NCBI GenBank assembly: GCA_965197555.1
Contig: OZ240213.1
Location: forward strand, 1,302,001-1,366,000
Direction of reading: 5' to 3'
DNA: 64,000 nt
Source: G965197555 sp965197555
GTDB lineage: Bacteria; Chloroflexota; Dehalococcoidia; Lucifugimonadales; UBA3495
Below, piece after piece: positions 24,762 to 34,986 of the stretch. Position numbers and translations under genes: made by a program. The notes beneath the pieces were generated by a model, which saw nothing but the letters and a program-made list of their open reading frames with translations, did not search any database and was not told where the DNA came from. Numbering within the stretch: the stretch's first letter is position 1; each line of letters begins with the position of its first letter.

Positions 24762-25781
24762 ATGAAGCTGCTGACTTACGATACAGGATCCGGCTCGCGT
24801 TGTGGTGTCTTGCAGGACGATCACGTGGTAGACGTAACAGCGCTGCTTGGCGGCGAATACACCTTACGGGACGTTCGCGCCCTGCTGGAGCTGGGCGATT
24901 CTCCCATTGACCGCGTGCGGGACGCCCTAGAGAGACATGTCGCGGCGCCGCGAACGCCCTTGTCCGGCGTCCAACTACGTTCTCCCGTCCTTCAGCCGCC
25001 TACGGTCCGCGATTTCATGATCTTCGAGGAGCATGCCACCGGTCAGGGCACCAGGGAGCGGGAAGAAGCTTGGTACCGTATGCCGATCTTCTACTATTCC
25101 AGCCCCCTTCGTATCTTCGGGCCGGATGAGAACATTCCCTACCCTTCGGCGGCCGAGCAGCTGGACTACGAGCTGGAACTGGGTTGTGTAATTGGCCGTG
25201 AAGGGAGCAACGTGCCCGAGGAAGACGCCATGGCCTACATCGCCGGCTTCCTCATCTTTAATGACTGGAGTTGCCGAGACATCCAGCGTGATGAGAGCGC
25301 CGTGGGGCTCGGCCCTGCCAAGGGGAAGGATTCAGCATCTTCTCTGGGTCCATGGCTTGTGACCACCGACGAAATGGCACCTTACCTTCGTGGGGGCAGG
25401 CTGCATGTGAAATGTAATGCCAAGGTCAATGGCGACTCCTGGTTGGATGAGAGCGACGGGGGCGTCTCTTATCACACATGGGGGTCCCTGGTGGAGCGGG
25501 CTTCCTGGGACGGTCGCGTAGCGATAGGCGACGTCCTAGGGTCCGGTACCGTGGGCGGCGGCTCCATTGGGGAAGCGATACGTAAGGGCTACGAAAAGGC
25601 CCGCTTCCTTCAACCGGGGGATGTTGTCGAGCTTGAGGCCGAAGGTATTGGTGTGCTCCGGACTAGGATAGACAGCAAATCTAACGCTGCCCTCAACTAT
25701 CGCTATAAAGCCAAGGAGCAGCCGCCGTTGCCCGAGTTGGGCATAGCCAAGGACTACAAGTACCAGCTAAGCTTGCGCTAA
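24762..25781 (+). CDS. Fumarylacetoacetate hydrolase family protein
   Basis: A 339-residue FAH-family enzyme. The metal-binding ExE pair is in LDYELELGCVIGREG, with a later Asp in FLIFNDWSCRDIQ. The Lys of the active site is in GPAKGKDSASSLGPWLV, followed by SGTVGGGSIGEA and the GDVVELEAEGIGVLRT end strand. The N-terminal domain (about 1-80) is the usual small beta domain. Family members hydrolyse or decarboxylate 3-oxo and 2-oxo acids from aromatic catabolism. GGAGGAG three bases before the ATG decides the start at 24762. It is convergent with the enolase-superfamily gene. Confidence 0.9.
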   Translation: MKLLTYDTGSGSRCGVLQDDHVVDVTALLGGEYTLRDVRALLELGDSPIDRVRDALERHVAAPRTPLSGVQLRSPVLQPPTVRDFMIFEEHATGQGTREREEAWYRMPIFYYSSPLRIFGPDENIPYPSAAEQLDYELELGCVIGREGSNVPEEDAMAYIAGFLIFNDWSCRDIQRDESAVGLGPAKGKDSASSLGPWLVTTDEMAPYLRGGRLHVKCNAKVNGDSWLDESDGGVSYHTWGSLVERASWDGRVAIGDVLGSGTVGGGSIGEAIRKGYEKARFLQPGDVVELEAEGIGVLRTRIDSKSNAALNYRYKAKEQPPLPELGIAKDYKYQLSLR

Positions 25782-25912
25782 TCGACCCTACCCGCGACTC
25801 ATCTACCCCGCCCGGCGAGATCTTTTCAGCCTCCCTCCGCTTACCAGAAGGGGAGGACGGTTGGCTTTTGCTTTCCCAAAGAGGTTTGGTGCACGTAGAG
25901 AGTGCGGCGCGC

Positions 25913-27022
25913 TTACAGCACGGCCTCAGTGAAGCGCTCCACTAACTGCCAGTCGATGTCTACCCCAAGGCCGGGGGCTTGGGGCCCGTGGACGAAGCCC
26001 TGATCGTCCATCTCCGGATTTGCTAGAAGTCCTAAGTGGTCGTCACTCCCGGATAGGCCCACGGGGAAAAAGTCGGTATTGGCCACCGATAGTGCGACAT
26101 GAAGCACTGCCGCGTTCAAGAACGTGTTCCCTCCATAATGGAACTGGGTCTTGAGATGATGGACTTCACACAGGGCTGCTATCTTCCGCATACCCGTGAT
26201 GCCGTCCTTTTTGGGGTCACCCAACAGAATTCTGGCAGCGCGATTAGCGATGGCGGCAGGAACATCGGCCAGCCGGAACTCTCTTGCATCGCTGATGGCG
26301 ACAGGTAGGTCCAGTCTGCGAGTCAACTCCGCCAGGGAAGCCAAGTCATGCGGGTCCACGGGGTCCTCGTACCAATGAAAGTTGAATTCGTCCAGGGCGC
26401 GCCCAAGGTGTAGAGCCTCCTGAAAGGTGTATTTGGATTCGGAATCGAACATCAATGCCATGTCATTTCCCAAAGCCTGCCTCACCCTCGCACAGGCCTC
26501 CACAGCATCCTTCACATCGGGAACCGCGTAATGGACTTTATAGCCCTTCACGTTGAGGTCTTTGCAAGCCAGCGCGTCCTCCACGTTAGCCTCCAGCCCT
26601 GGACGAAACGGGGCAGTGGCGTAGGCGGGAATTTTGTCTCGATAAGCCCCCAAAAGCTTATACAAGGGCAGGTCCGCCGCTTTGGCAGCCAGGTCCCACA
26701 GGGCCACGTCCACCGCCATGATGCTGGGGTCGTGCACATCCCACGCGGGGGCGACCCGCCGTAGATGGTGCCACAACCATTCCCGGTCCAGAGCATCCCG
26801 TCCGACCAGGAAGGGCTTGAGTTTCTCCGTCAGCGGTACTATGTCCCGAGTGTTGTCAGTGTTCTTGGTCCCCACAAGTGCCTGCCCCTCTAGGCCATCC
26901 TCGGAAATGATCCTCAGGAGACCCATGTAACTTTCTCCGTCATTTGTGGGTCCTGGGGAATCTGTGCGGATCACATGTACCTTGACGTCCTTTATCTTCA
27001 CTTTCATTAAGAGTCCACCCAT
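25913..27022 (-). CDS. Enolase superfamily (mandelate racemase/muconate lactonizing) enzyme
   Basis: A 369-residue enolase-superfamily protein with the N-terminal capping domain (MKVKIKDVKVHVIRTDS) and a C-terminal barrel. The beta2 motif is GYKVHY, so the usual KxK has its second Lys replaced by His. Metal ligands are Asp in MFDSES, Glu in WYEDPVD and probably Asp in AISDAREF. A His in QFHYGG could serve as the acid/base on the opposite side. The substrate is probably an acid sugar or carboxylate. It is the downstream gene of the Dpp/Opp-type transporter run on the same strand, separated by 175 bp. A second ATG at 27007 is also a possible start. Confidence 0.88.
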   Translation of the reverse strand: MGGLLMKVKIKDVKVHVIRTDSPGPTNDGESYMGLLRIISEDGLEGQALVGTKNTDNTRDIVPLTEKLKPFLVGRDALDREWLWHHLRRVAPAWDVHDPSIMAVDVALWDLAAKAADLPLYKLLGAYRDKIPAYATAPFRPGLEANVEDALACKDLNVKGYKVHYAVPDVKDAVEACARVRQALGNDMALMFDSESKYTFQEALHLGRALDEFNFHWYEDPVDPHDLASLAELTRRLDLPVAISDAREFRLADVPAAIANRAARILLGDPKKDGITGMRKIAALCEVHHLKTQFHYGGNTFLNAAVLHVALSVANTDFFPVGLSGSDDHLGLLANPEMDDQGFVHGPQAPGLGVDIDWQLVERFTEAVL

Positions 27023-27196
27023 TTCAAAGTTCAGTATTCTAAAGGGACGAGATTCATGTTAGTGGAATCCAAGGTGCAGCAGGCTTTAAGGCAACCCCAC
27101 GCAGGTGTCTTCCACGCCCATGTTGGATGTTTGGCGTGCTCAATGGTCGAAAGCGCACTCCCTGGACAATCCCTAAGCCATAGGGTTACAGAGTAT

Positions 27197-28111
27197 TTAG
27201 GTCCCCCTCAGCCTGGGGTCGAAGTCGTCCCTGATGGCATCGCCTAGGAAGTTGAACGCCAGTACAACTATGGTGATCATTGCTCCAGGGAATACCAGTA
27301 TAGGCCAGTGGGGTACCAAGACATCTGCTACCGCACCGCCCAGCATGTTGCCCCAGGTGGGTGTAGGGGGGTTAATGCCGAACCCCAGGAAGCCTAGTGA
27401 TGCCTCAATAATAATGACCACACCCAGATGCGCCGTGGCCAGGGTAAGGTATGGAGCAACGCATTGAGGGGCTATGTGCAGCGCCATAATCCGCAGCGGC
27501 GACGCTCCCAGAGCTCTGGCAGCGTCCACATAGGTAAGCTCCTTGACCGACAGGGCGACAGCCCTCACCACCCTTACTCCATAGGGAAGGCGAGTGATCG
27601 CTATAGCAATAACAACCGTCCACATCCCGGCGCCAAGGCCAACCAATAAGACCATAGCCAGGATAATGGCGGGGAATGCCATGAAAACTTCCAAGACCCG
27701 TTGACTGATCGTGTCGAATCGACCGCCGATATACCCGCTGGCGACCCCCCAGATAGCACCCACGGTAGTTCCCAGCAACACCGACAGTACCGCCACTGTC
27801 AAGGAGATTCGTCCCCCGTGGAAGACCCGGCTGAGGACATCTCTGCCAGAGTAGTCCGTTCCCAAGGGATGTGACCAAGAGGGCGTTTGCTCCCGCTCGC
27901 GAAGTTTTACCCAGTTGGGGTCATGGACTGTGACGAAGGGGGCGGCCACTGACAGGAATACGACAATTATTAGGACTACCGCGCTGGCAAAGCCGACTGG
28001 GTATCTCCGGGCAAACCTTGCTGTACCGCGAACTCCTCCCTCTGCCAGGGATGCGAGGCCGGTTTGGTAATCCGTTAATGACTTAAGTCGACCTTCACCA
28101 TCTTGTGCCAT
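27197..28111 (-). CDS. ABC transporter permease, DppC/OppC type
   Basis: A 304-residue inner-membrane permease of the peptide/nickel uptake group. After a short cytoplasmic N-terminus comes a first helix (VGFASAVVLIIVVFLSVAA), then the conserved HPLGTDYSGRDVLSRVFHG stretch. The EAA loop is DAARALGASPLRIMALHIAP, where the ATPase docks, and a final LGFLGFGINPPTPTWGNM follows. The ATG at 28111 is chosen because GAGG precedes it and the length becomes normal; the longer frame adds 43 unlikely residues. It pairs with the DppB-type gene upstream. No dppD/dppF-like ATPase genes are in the window. Confidence 0.9.
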   Translation of the reverse strand: MAQDGEGRLKSLTDYQTGLASLAEGGVRGTARFARRYPVGFASAVVLIIVVFLSVAAPFVTVHDPNWVKLREREQTPSWSHPLGTDYSGRDVLSRVFHGGRISLTVAVLSVLLGTTVGAIWGVASGYIGGRFDTISQRVLEVFMAFPAIILAMVLLVGLGAGMWTVVIAIAITRLPYGVRVVRAVALSVKELTYVDAARALGASPLRIMALHIAPQCVAPYLTLATAHLGVVIIIEASLGFLGFGINPPTPTWGNMLGGAVADVLVPHWPILVFPGAMITIVVLAFNFLGDAIRDDFDPRLRGT

Positions 28112-28209
28112 TTCGGCCTCTATCCAGGCTGGTACACGCCTAGGGCATTGCGGATGCTCTTCTGGGTAACAAAGCAGGTGTTTGAATGCCGGGAGACCTG
28201 CACTGCCTT

Positions 28210-29163
28210 TTACCCGAAGCGAATTCTGGGGTCCAACCAAGCATAGCTTAAGTCTATTAGAAGATTAATGGCCACAAAAACGCCGCCATAAAGGAGGACT
28301 AAGTTCTGAATCACTAGGAGGTCCATGTTAATCATGGACTCTACCAGAGTCGTACCCAAACCCGGCACATTGAAGGCTTTCTCAATCACCACCGTGCCGC
28401 CGAGCATGAACCCGAAGAGAACACCGGACAGGGTTACCACAGGCAGCAAGGTGTTCCGCAACGCATGGCGCAGCACCACGACTTTTTCCGCAAGACCTTT
28501 TGCTCGAGCGGTGCGTACATAGTCTTCACGAATGACTTCAAGGAGAGTGGAACGGGTCATTCGCGCTATAAACGAAGACACAGTGAGTCCCAGCACAAGG
28601 GAGGGACCCAATACGGTCTGCATATTCTTTACTGGGTCCTCCCAGATGTTAAAGATACCCAGGGGGGCCGCATACCCCCACTTTAAGATCATCACCAAGA
28701 CGATGATCGCCCCCAGCCAGAAGCTGGGTATCGCCAGCAGAATAAGGGTGAAGAACCTGGCGATGTAGTCCACCGGAGTGTTCTGCCTGAGGGCTGAAAG
28801 GATGCCTACGGGCAATCCTATAATCCAGGCCAGAATGAAGGCCAACACCACAATCTCCACAGTAATGGGCCCCCGTCTCTTGATGATGTCCACTACCGTG
28901 TCAGTGGTCCAAAAGGACTCCCCGAACTTACCGATGCCGATATCCTTGAGCCATCTGCCATATTGGACCACGTAGGGATCGCGTATACCTAATTCGGCTT
29001 CGATGACAGCCCGGTCCTCCGGTCTGATGGCCCCTGCCTGCTCACCGAACATCACTGCCAGCGGGTCCCCAGGCATGATGCGCAAGGCGATGAATATAAG
29101 GATGCTAATACCGATCAGCGCTGGAATGGCATATAGCAACCTTCGAATAATGTACGTTCGCAA
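28210..29163 (-). CDS. ABC transporter permease, DppB/OppB type
   Basis: A 317-residue six-helix permease. It starts with the characteristic YIIRRLLYAIPALIGISIL helix, followed by MPGDPLAVMFGEQA and an extracytoplasmic loop. The EAA loop is VRTARAKGLAEKVVVLRHAL, and the protein ends SYAWLDPRIRFG, as in DppB. The likely TTG start at 29163 has GGGGAG ten bases upstream. It lies between the binding-protein gene upstream and the DppC-type permease 98 bp downstream, all on the minus strand. The expected substrate class is di- or oligopeptides, but opines or sugars are possible. Confidence 0.92.
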   Translation of the reverse strand: MRTYIIRRLLYAIPALIGISILIFIALRIMPGDPLAVMFGEQAGAIRPEDRAVIEAELGIRDPYVVQYGRWLKDIGIGKFGESFWTTDTVVDIIKRRGPITVEIVVLAFILAWIIGLPVGILSALRQNTPVDYIARFFTLILLAIPSFWLGAIIVLVMILKWGYAAPLGIFNIWEDPVKNMQTVLGPSLVLGLTVSSFIARMTRSTLLEVIREDYVRTARAKGLAEKVVVLRHALRNTLLPVVTLSGVLFGFMLGGTVVIEKAFNVPGLGTTLVESMINMDLLVIQNLVLLYGGVFVAINLLIDLSYAWLDPRIRFG

Positions 29164-29198
29164 GTTACTCTGCTCCCCGCCTCAAAGTAAGCGTAGAA

Positions 29199-29251
29199 AT
29201 CGCGGAGAATGCAGAGCCAGATTGAACACTTATCCCTGCCCTCTCCGCGAT
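29199..29251. repeat. Ten-base inverted repeat between binding protein and permease genes
   Basis: ATCGCGGAGA (29199-29208) and TCTCCGCGAT (29242-29251) are perfect inverse copies around a 33-base loop. The hairpin could end or attenuate transcription between the broken binding-protein gene and the permeases. Confidence 0.5.
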
Positions 29252-29319
29252 CTCTGCGGTGAGTTTGCTGCCGTTTTGCTGTCTACGCTGGCACCGGGTT
29301 TCCCGGACCTCGGCGCTAG

Positions 29320-31047
29320 CTATTTATCCAACCACACCAACTCCTGACGCATTCCTTCCCAGAAATGGCCACCTTTTATGATCTGCTGGTGGCCCTTCAC
29401 GTAATTCCACCAGGCATCGTTTGGTACCTCGCTATGCACCTGAACAAAGGGCACGTCCCGGTCAAGGATTGCTATACCCTCAAATACCAACGCTTTGAGC
29501 TTCGCAGGGTCCAGCTCTTTGTTGGCTTTCTCAATGACAGCGTCTAATTCCGGACTGGAGTAGTTGTAAACGTTGAGACCGCCACCCGTCTTGTACCAGG
29601 TGCCCCAGTAGTCACCGATGTGATTCACGGTACCAGCCGAAACATTGACAGTCAGGTCAAAATTGCTTTTCTGGAAGTCTTCAAAAAAGCCGCCGGAAGT
29701 AACTTGGCGGATGTTGCTCTCGATCTTCAAATGTCGCTTTAAGGCGTCCTGGATAGCGGGTCCCCGGAGTTTCCAGCTACTGATGTCCCTTATTAGAAAG
29801 TCTAGGTCCTTTATGCCGTCTTCATACCCGGCGTCCACCATTAGCTGTTTGGCCTCTGCGAAGTCTTCGTCGGTCGGGGCCCTCCACAGAGGATCATCCT
29901 TCACCTGCTCCCAATACTCTTCAAAGTACGGGTCGGTGGTCGGTAGCCAGCCTGATAGCTGAGTATTGGTAACCACTGTAACGAGGTCAGCTAGCGCAGG
30001 TTTGTCGATGACCAGATTCACAGCCCTGCGCACTCTGGCGTCGTCGAAGGGTTTACTCGCGTGGTTCAACATTGGGGCAGAGACAATGACCGATGGGGAG
30101 TGGTCAGCGGCGTCCATGTCCGGGTGTTCCCTGGCCTTTTGAGCTGATTCCGGATCGATCAGCTTGCAGTAGTCGATGGTATTGGCCAGACATCCCGCCC
30201 CGGCCTCGGCCCCGAAGCCAAGGTGGAAGATTTGCATCCCATCCAGATAGGGCAATGCCGGATTGAAATATTCATCGAATTTTTGCAGGGTCCACGACAC
30301 ACCAGGTTCCTGACTCTCGAAGCGCATGGGACCGGTGCCCGGATAGTCGGGTATCCGTCGCAGATCGTAGTTGTTGTCCTCCAGGCTCTGTTTCCGAACG
30401 ATGACGTTGAAGCCCGAGGCTATGGCCGCGGGCATGAACCCCCTGGGCTCTCTGAGCCGGAACTCAACAGTCAACGGGCCGGTGGCCACCACTTCATTTA
30501 CTGCGTCAAATAGACCTTTCCGGGGGCTCAGGACGCCTTCCCGTGGGAAGATAATGGCAACGAAGCTGGCAGCGACGTCTTCTGCGGTAAGGAGGGCGCC
30601 ATCGTGGAACTTCACCCCCTCCCGGACCGAGAAGGTGTAAGTCAGCCCATCATCCGATTGCTACCAGCCTGTAGCCAGGTCAGGGATTAGCTCCTGCCAG
30701 GCAATGGGGTCCCACTGAATCAGGTTGTTGTACATGGGTGATTGAGGGTGCATGTTGGCTATGCTACCGGTCTGGTGAAGGTCGTAGAAGGTAGAATTGG
30801 CTAATCCTCCCGATTTCAGGACCCCACCGTATTTCGGATTATCCGGGGCACCAAAGATTCCCCGGTCTGTACCCGGAGCCGCAACGGGCGCCGCGGTAGC
30901 TCGAGGCACTGCCGTGGCCGCCGATGAACCCGTCTCCGCTGGTGCGGGTGTGGCTGCGCCGCCGCAGGCTATCATGAGTGCAGTGGCGCCTATGATTAGC
31001 GCTAAAGAGCTATTCATGTATTTCCGGAACAACTGAGATACCTTCAT
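29320..31047 (-). pseudogene. Peptide-type ABC substrate-binding lipoprotein with in-frame amber stop
   Basis: A solute-binding protein of the DppA/OppA family. It starts with a lipoprotein signal (hydrophobic LALIIGATALMIAC; Cys as the lipid site) and a TP/Ala-rich linker. The mature domain has YNNLIQWDP, LTYTFSVREGVKFHDG and DARVRRAVNLVIDKPALAD, ending near VHSEVPNDAWW. A TAG at 30663-30661 interrupts the frame after LIPDLATGW. Reading through it gives QSDDGLTYTF, exactly as the family requires, so this is a single point change with no frameshift. As read, the product stops after ~129 residues and the transporter would lack a binding protein. Alternatives are read-through, a recent mutation or a sequencing error. 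Confidence 0.88.
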
Positions 31048-31202
31048 GTTCCCCCTGTCCAAAAGGTAAAGATCTTAGGGCATCGGTCGCGAATAAAGCA
31101 GGCGCATTGTAGGGTAGGGTCTCCTACCTGTCAATTGACCAGGGTCTTCCACCAGAGCCTCGATGGCCTTCAGTTGTCCTCCTAATTTGAAGCTCCCCGC
31201 TC

Positions 31203-31236
31203 CCCCTGAGCTTGTCGAAGGGCTCACCGCGAACGG
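31203..31236. repeat. Dispersed repeat copy
   Basis: CCCCTGAGCTTGTCGAAGGG followed by a GAACGGG end is a copy of the repeat family found around 12.2-13.0 kb. It lies in the 277-bp gap between the binding-protein start and the gamma-glutamyltransferase end; nothing else is seen there. Confidence 0.75.
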
Positions 31237-31324
31237 GCTTCACGCGGCCTAAGAGAACCAAGAAGCCCCGGGCATTCTACAGGGCTTGATTACCTCATTC
31301 TCTGTGTCTGGTTCATGAATTCCC

Positions 31325-33037
31325 CTAAAATCCCGCGGCGTAGGCCGAGTGGAAGGTGTCCACTCCGGCTCGGAGCCCGCCTTCGTCTTTTACGATAGCT
31401 GCCGGGCTGGCAAAGCTGGCGAACCCTGTCTCCATGAAGCCGTCTCCGATGACGACCAGTCTGTGGCCTCTGGCTTCCAGGTCAGCCATGACCGCTTCAT
31501 CTAGCCTGGGGTCTACGCTGGTGGCGGGAGTGCTACAGTCCACCCGGGGCGAGTCGATCGCCGCCTGAGGCCCCATGCCGTAGTCTAGGAGTTTGAGGAT
31601 GAGCTGGGTTACACAATTGGTGATGCGCCTTCCTCCCGATGCGCCGACAGCAATTCTGACACCGTCCGGGCCCAAGATCAGCGCAGGAGTCATGTTGTTC
31701 AATGGGTATTTCCCCGGCTCGATGGAGTTGACCCTGCCGGGCACTGGGTCGAACCACATCATGCCGTTGTTCATCACAACTCCCGTTCCTTTGGGAACTA
31801 CGCCCGAACCGAACCCCGACATGAGGGTGTTGGTGATGGAGACCGCGTTGCCTTGGGAGTCCATCACGCACAGGTGGGTGGTGCCGTCGTCTAAAGTCGG
31901 CCGACTGGCAGCGAGTGCCAACTCGGGCCGCTTCCCTTCCTCCGCCCATGGATCTCCTTGCTCCCATATCGCGGGAACGTTGTCGCCGATGCTGCTCCGC
32001 CGGTGTTCGGCATAGCTGTCGGACACCAGTCCTTTCCAGGGGACCTCGACAAACGCAGGGTCGCCCAAATAAGCGAACCGGTCAGCGTAGGCGAGCCGAG
32101 CAGCACTGATATAGGCGTGCAACATGTCGGCGGAGTTATGCCCCATACCCTCGATGTTGTATCCGCCCAGTAGCTTCAGGGTCATGGCGCTGGTGGTCCC
32201 GGCGCAAGCATATGGGGGAAACCGCACCGTGTGTCCTCGGTACGCTATCTCTAGGCCGCCCGCCCATACGAACGGGCGGTACGCTGCCAGGTCTTCCTCT
32301 GACAACAAACCGCCGTTTTGCTGGCTGTCGGAAACTATGGCCTGAGCCACGTCCCCTTTGTAAAAGGCCTGAGGGCCCTCCCTGGCTACCGCCTCTAGGA
32401 CATCCGCCAATTCACTCTGCTTCAACCTGGCGGGGCTGGCCAAGTCCCCAGTCGGCACTTCGCCACCGGGCATGAAGATGTCGCGAAGCTCGGCGTATCG
32501 CAAAAACTTGCCTGCCATCAGACCGTTGGCGTAGAGGTTGAACCAGTTGGGGACAAAGCCTTCTCGGGCTAGCTTGACGGCTGGCAACAGGACGTCGTAC
32601 AGGGGTAAACGGCCGTGTAGCTTGTGGGCTTGGCAGAGGCCAGCCACCGCACCGGGCGTGGCGATAGACCGATATCCTTCTATATTGTCGTTGCCGTCAA
32701 CCCCGGGCCAGCCAAAGCTACCCACGGCAGGTTCTCCGGTGAGCTTGTACATGTCAGGCCGGGCACCTAGGGGCCCTCGCATAGGAAAACCCACCACGCC
32801 GCCTTGGTCGCCGACCTGGTACACGAGATAGCCCCCTCCCCCGATGCCGCTGGAGGCGGGTTCGACTACCCCGACGGCGAAGCAAGCCGCCACGGCTGCG
32901 TCGATCGCGTTACCTCCCGCCTCCAGAACGTCAAGGCCTGCTTGAGTAGCGCGGGGGTCTTTGGTCGCCACCATGGCGCGCTGGGCGGAGGCTTCCTGTT
33001 TCACCAGGCGGGTGCTTGTTGGTCGGGTGACGGTCAC
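31325..33037 (-). CDS. Gamma-glutamyltransferase family protein
   Basis: A 570-residue N-terminal-nucleophile hydrolase precursor. Its family start is AMVATKDPRATQAGLDVLEA, followed by GGNAIDAAVAACFAVGVVEP and SGIGGGGYLV. The autocleavage site and catalytic Thr are in LDDGTTHLCVMDSQGN near residue 390. After it come ITNTLMSGFGSG and the late GASGGRRITNCVTQ oxyanion region. It cleaves gamma-glutamyl amide bonds such as those of glutathione. No signal peptide is present, as in YwrD-like cytoplasmic forms. The GTG at 33037 is supported by AGGAGG six bases upstream. It lies 222 bp downstream of a D-aminoacylase gene on the same strand. Confidence 0.92.
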   Translation of the reverse strand: MTVTRPTSTRLVKQEASAQRAMVATKDPRATQAGLDVLEAGGNAIDAAVAACFAVGVVEPASSGIGGGGYLVYQVGDQGGVVGFPMRGPLGARPDMYKLTGEPAVGSFGWPGVDGNDNIEGYRSIATPGAVAGLCQAHKLHGRLPLYDVLLPAVKLAREGFVPNWFNLYANGLMAGKFLRYAELRDIFMPGGEVPTGDLASPARLKQSELADVLEAVAREGPQAFYKGDVAQAIVSDSQQNGGLLSEEDLAAYRPFVWAGGLEIAYRGHTVRFPPYACAGTTSAMTLKLLGGYNIEGMGHNSADMLHAYISAARLAYADRFAYLGDPAFVEVPWKGLVSDSYAEHRRSSIGDNVPAIWEQGDPWAEEGKRPELALAASRPTLDDGTTHLCVMDSQGNAVSITNTLMSGFGSGVVPKGTGVVMNNGMMWFDPVPGRVNSIEPGKYPLNNMTPALILGPDGVRIAVGASGGRRITNCVTQLILKLLDYGMGPQAAIDSPRVDCSTPATSVDPRLDEAVMADLEARGHRLVVIGDGFMETGFASFASPAAIVKDEGGLRAGVDTFHSAYAAGF

Positions 33038-33258
33038 GTCAACCTCCTAGGGGGCGTATTTTGCCGCCCAGACTACCAGCGGCCAGACATCCGGTCAAAT
33101 ACATTACTCTCTCTTGCTGAGCCTGCCAGATGATCGGCACGGCCGCTGTAGGTGACGCAGGCGGCCACTATCAATAGGGAGTCCCAAACGAATCTGAGGC
33201 TTTTTTGTTCATAAATCCATCTACTGGCAAGGCTAGTGGGAGGGCGGCTCCACCGGTA

Positions 33259-34986
33259 TTAACCTCTGCCGTGGGTCAGGAAGCGGCCCGGCATCTCCCC
33301 TGTCGGCTCGCCGTCTTCGAAGGTCACCTGTCCGTTGACCATGATCCAGTTGTAACCCTTTGCTTTCCGTACCCGTCGCCACTCACCTCCGGGCAGGTCC
33401 TCAGCCACCTCAGAAGGCAAGATTTCTAGCTGGTCCAGGTTGTAGACTAGAATATCCGCTGGTGAGCCTTCTCGTAGGAATCCCCGGTCCTTGAAGCCAC
33501 CGAAGAAAGCAGGCAAGAAGCTCAGTTTGTGGTGAGCATCTTCCAGACTCAAGACTTTCTCGTCCCGCACCAGCCAGATAATCAGCTCCGTCGGGAAGAC
33601 TCCGCCGGTAATGAACTTGACGTGTGCGCCTCCGTCGGACACTCCCGGAATGGTGTAGAGGGAGTCCAGCACCTCCTTGGTGTACCTTGGCACGTCCCGG
33701 CCTTGGAATTCGCCCATAAACTCGGTCCCCAAATCGTCCTCTACTACCAGGTCAAGGAGAGCGTCGATAACGTGCTTACCTTCGTTATCGGCGATTTCTT
33801 GGACGGTTAGCCCCGCGTAATGCTCAAATTCCGGCTTTGCTGTTTCCTCAACCATCAAACTTCCCACAGACCCTGGCACAACCTGAGTGGGCCGGGTACC
33901 GGAGTCCCACTCCTCCTTGAGTCTGCGTCGCATCTCCGGGTCTTGCATCTTCGCTTTACGTTCTAACGGGGTTCCCAGCGTCACTTCCCGCCAGGCTGGG
34001 GTTTCGTCGAACAGGTTCCAGTCTTCGAAGGTCAACTCAAAGCCGCTTCTGCGAGTAGCTCCTTGGCCATACACTCGCAGCCCCCTTTGGGCGCAGCTCT
34101 CCAACCAGCGCAACCTGGCCCGGTGTTGTTCGGGATGAACGGAATTAGGTGCTACCGCCTGGTAGATAATTGGCCGCTTGGCCGTCTCTGCTACCTTTTC
34201 GAATAAATTCATGACATTTTCCGGCAGAGGGCGGCCTTCTTCGCCTGTCTCCTCGTAGACCAACTCGATAAACCCCTCGTCCCGTTCGGCCAACACCTTG
34301 GCGAAGGTCAAAAGCTCGTGTTCTGTCATCAAGTCGGTAATCATGGGGGTGCCATCATAGTCCCGCTGCACGGAGCTGGCGCCAAGGACTTGAGCGGACC
34401 AGCCGCAGGCCCCGGCATCCATCCCTTCATGTACCAGCCGGACCATCTCGTTCATCTCCGCCTCCGTTGGGCGTCTCTTCTTCGCCTCGTCCCATCCCAG
34501 GACCCAGGCATAAAGTGGCGTCAGAGGCACGTAGGTAAGGCAGTTCACGCCCTTGGGTATGCGTTTTAGGGTGTCCAAGAACTCTGGGAAGGTTATCCAG
34601 TCCCAGATCATCCCTTCCTTCATCGCGGCATAAGGTATGGCCTCGTTTCGAGTCATACTCATCATGGCCCGGTCTCTGTCCTCTTCCCGCGAGGGTGCGA
34701 ACCCGAAGCCGCAGTTACCCATGGCAACCGAGGTAACGCCATGCCAGCCGGACACGGTGCAATAAGGGTCCCACTGGATCTGGGCATCATAGTGAGTATG
34801 CAGGTCAACAAAGCCGGGGGCGACGATGCGGCCGCGCGCATCCAGGACCTTGTCCGCGGTGCCTCCGCCCAAGCCGCCAATCTTGGCGATCTTCCCGTCT
34901 TTGATACCGATGTCACTCACGTAGCGGGGCGCTCGCGTCCCATCGACGATGGTGCCACCTTTGATGATTACGTCATAGTCGGACAT
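33259..34986 (-). CDS. D-aminoacylase family amidohydrolase
   Basis: A 575-residue amidohydrolase similar in architecture to the one at 9339-10931. The HxH motif is in GFVDLHTHYDAQ, the bridging Cys in AMGNCGFGFAPSREEDRD, and the catalytic Asp in GVSDGGAHVKF. It starts YDVIIKGGTIVDGTRAPR and ends with the beta-sandwich strand GSPADILVYNLD. It likely removes acyl groups from N-acyl-D-amino acids or hydrolyses related amides. The start at 34986 has GAGAGGAT just upstream; the longer frame has an unrelated 41-residue leader. It is transcribed towards the gamma-glutamyltransferase and divergent from the PPOX gene. Confidence 0.9.
   Translation of the reverse strand: MSDYDVIIKGGTIVDGTRAPRYVSDIGIKDGKIAKIGGLGGGTADKVLDARGRIVAPGFVDLHTHYDAQIQWDPYCTVSGWHGVTSVAMGNCGFGFAPSREEDRDRAMMSMTRNEAIPYAAMKEGMIWDWITFPEFLDTLKRIPKGVNCLTYVPLTPLYAWVLGWDEAKKRRPTEAEMNEMVRLVHEGMDAGACGWSAQVLGASSVQRDYDGTPMITDLMTEHELLTFAKVLAERDEGFIELVYEETGEEGRPLPENVMNLFEKVAETAKRPIIYQAVAPNSVHPEQHRARLRWLESCAQRGLRVYGQGATRRSGFELTFEDWNLFDETPAWREVTLGTPLERKAKMQDPEMRRRLKEEWDSGTRPTQVVPGSVGSLMVEETAKPEFEHYAGLTVQEIADNEGKHVIDALLDLVVEDDLGTEFMGEFQGRDVPRYTKEVLDSLYTIPGVSDGGAHVKFITGGVFPTELIIWLVRDEKVLSLEDAHHKLSFLPAFFGGFKDRGFLREGSPADILVYNLDQLEILPSEVAEDLPGGEWRRVRKAKGYNWIMVNGQVTFEDGEPTGEMPGRFLTHGRG

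Noticed and set aside
25813..25860. CCTCCC/GGGAGG hairpin between convergent FAH and enolase genes
   Set aside because: The stem is short with a ~16-base loop, too weak to call a terminator.
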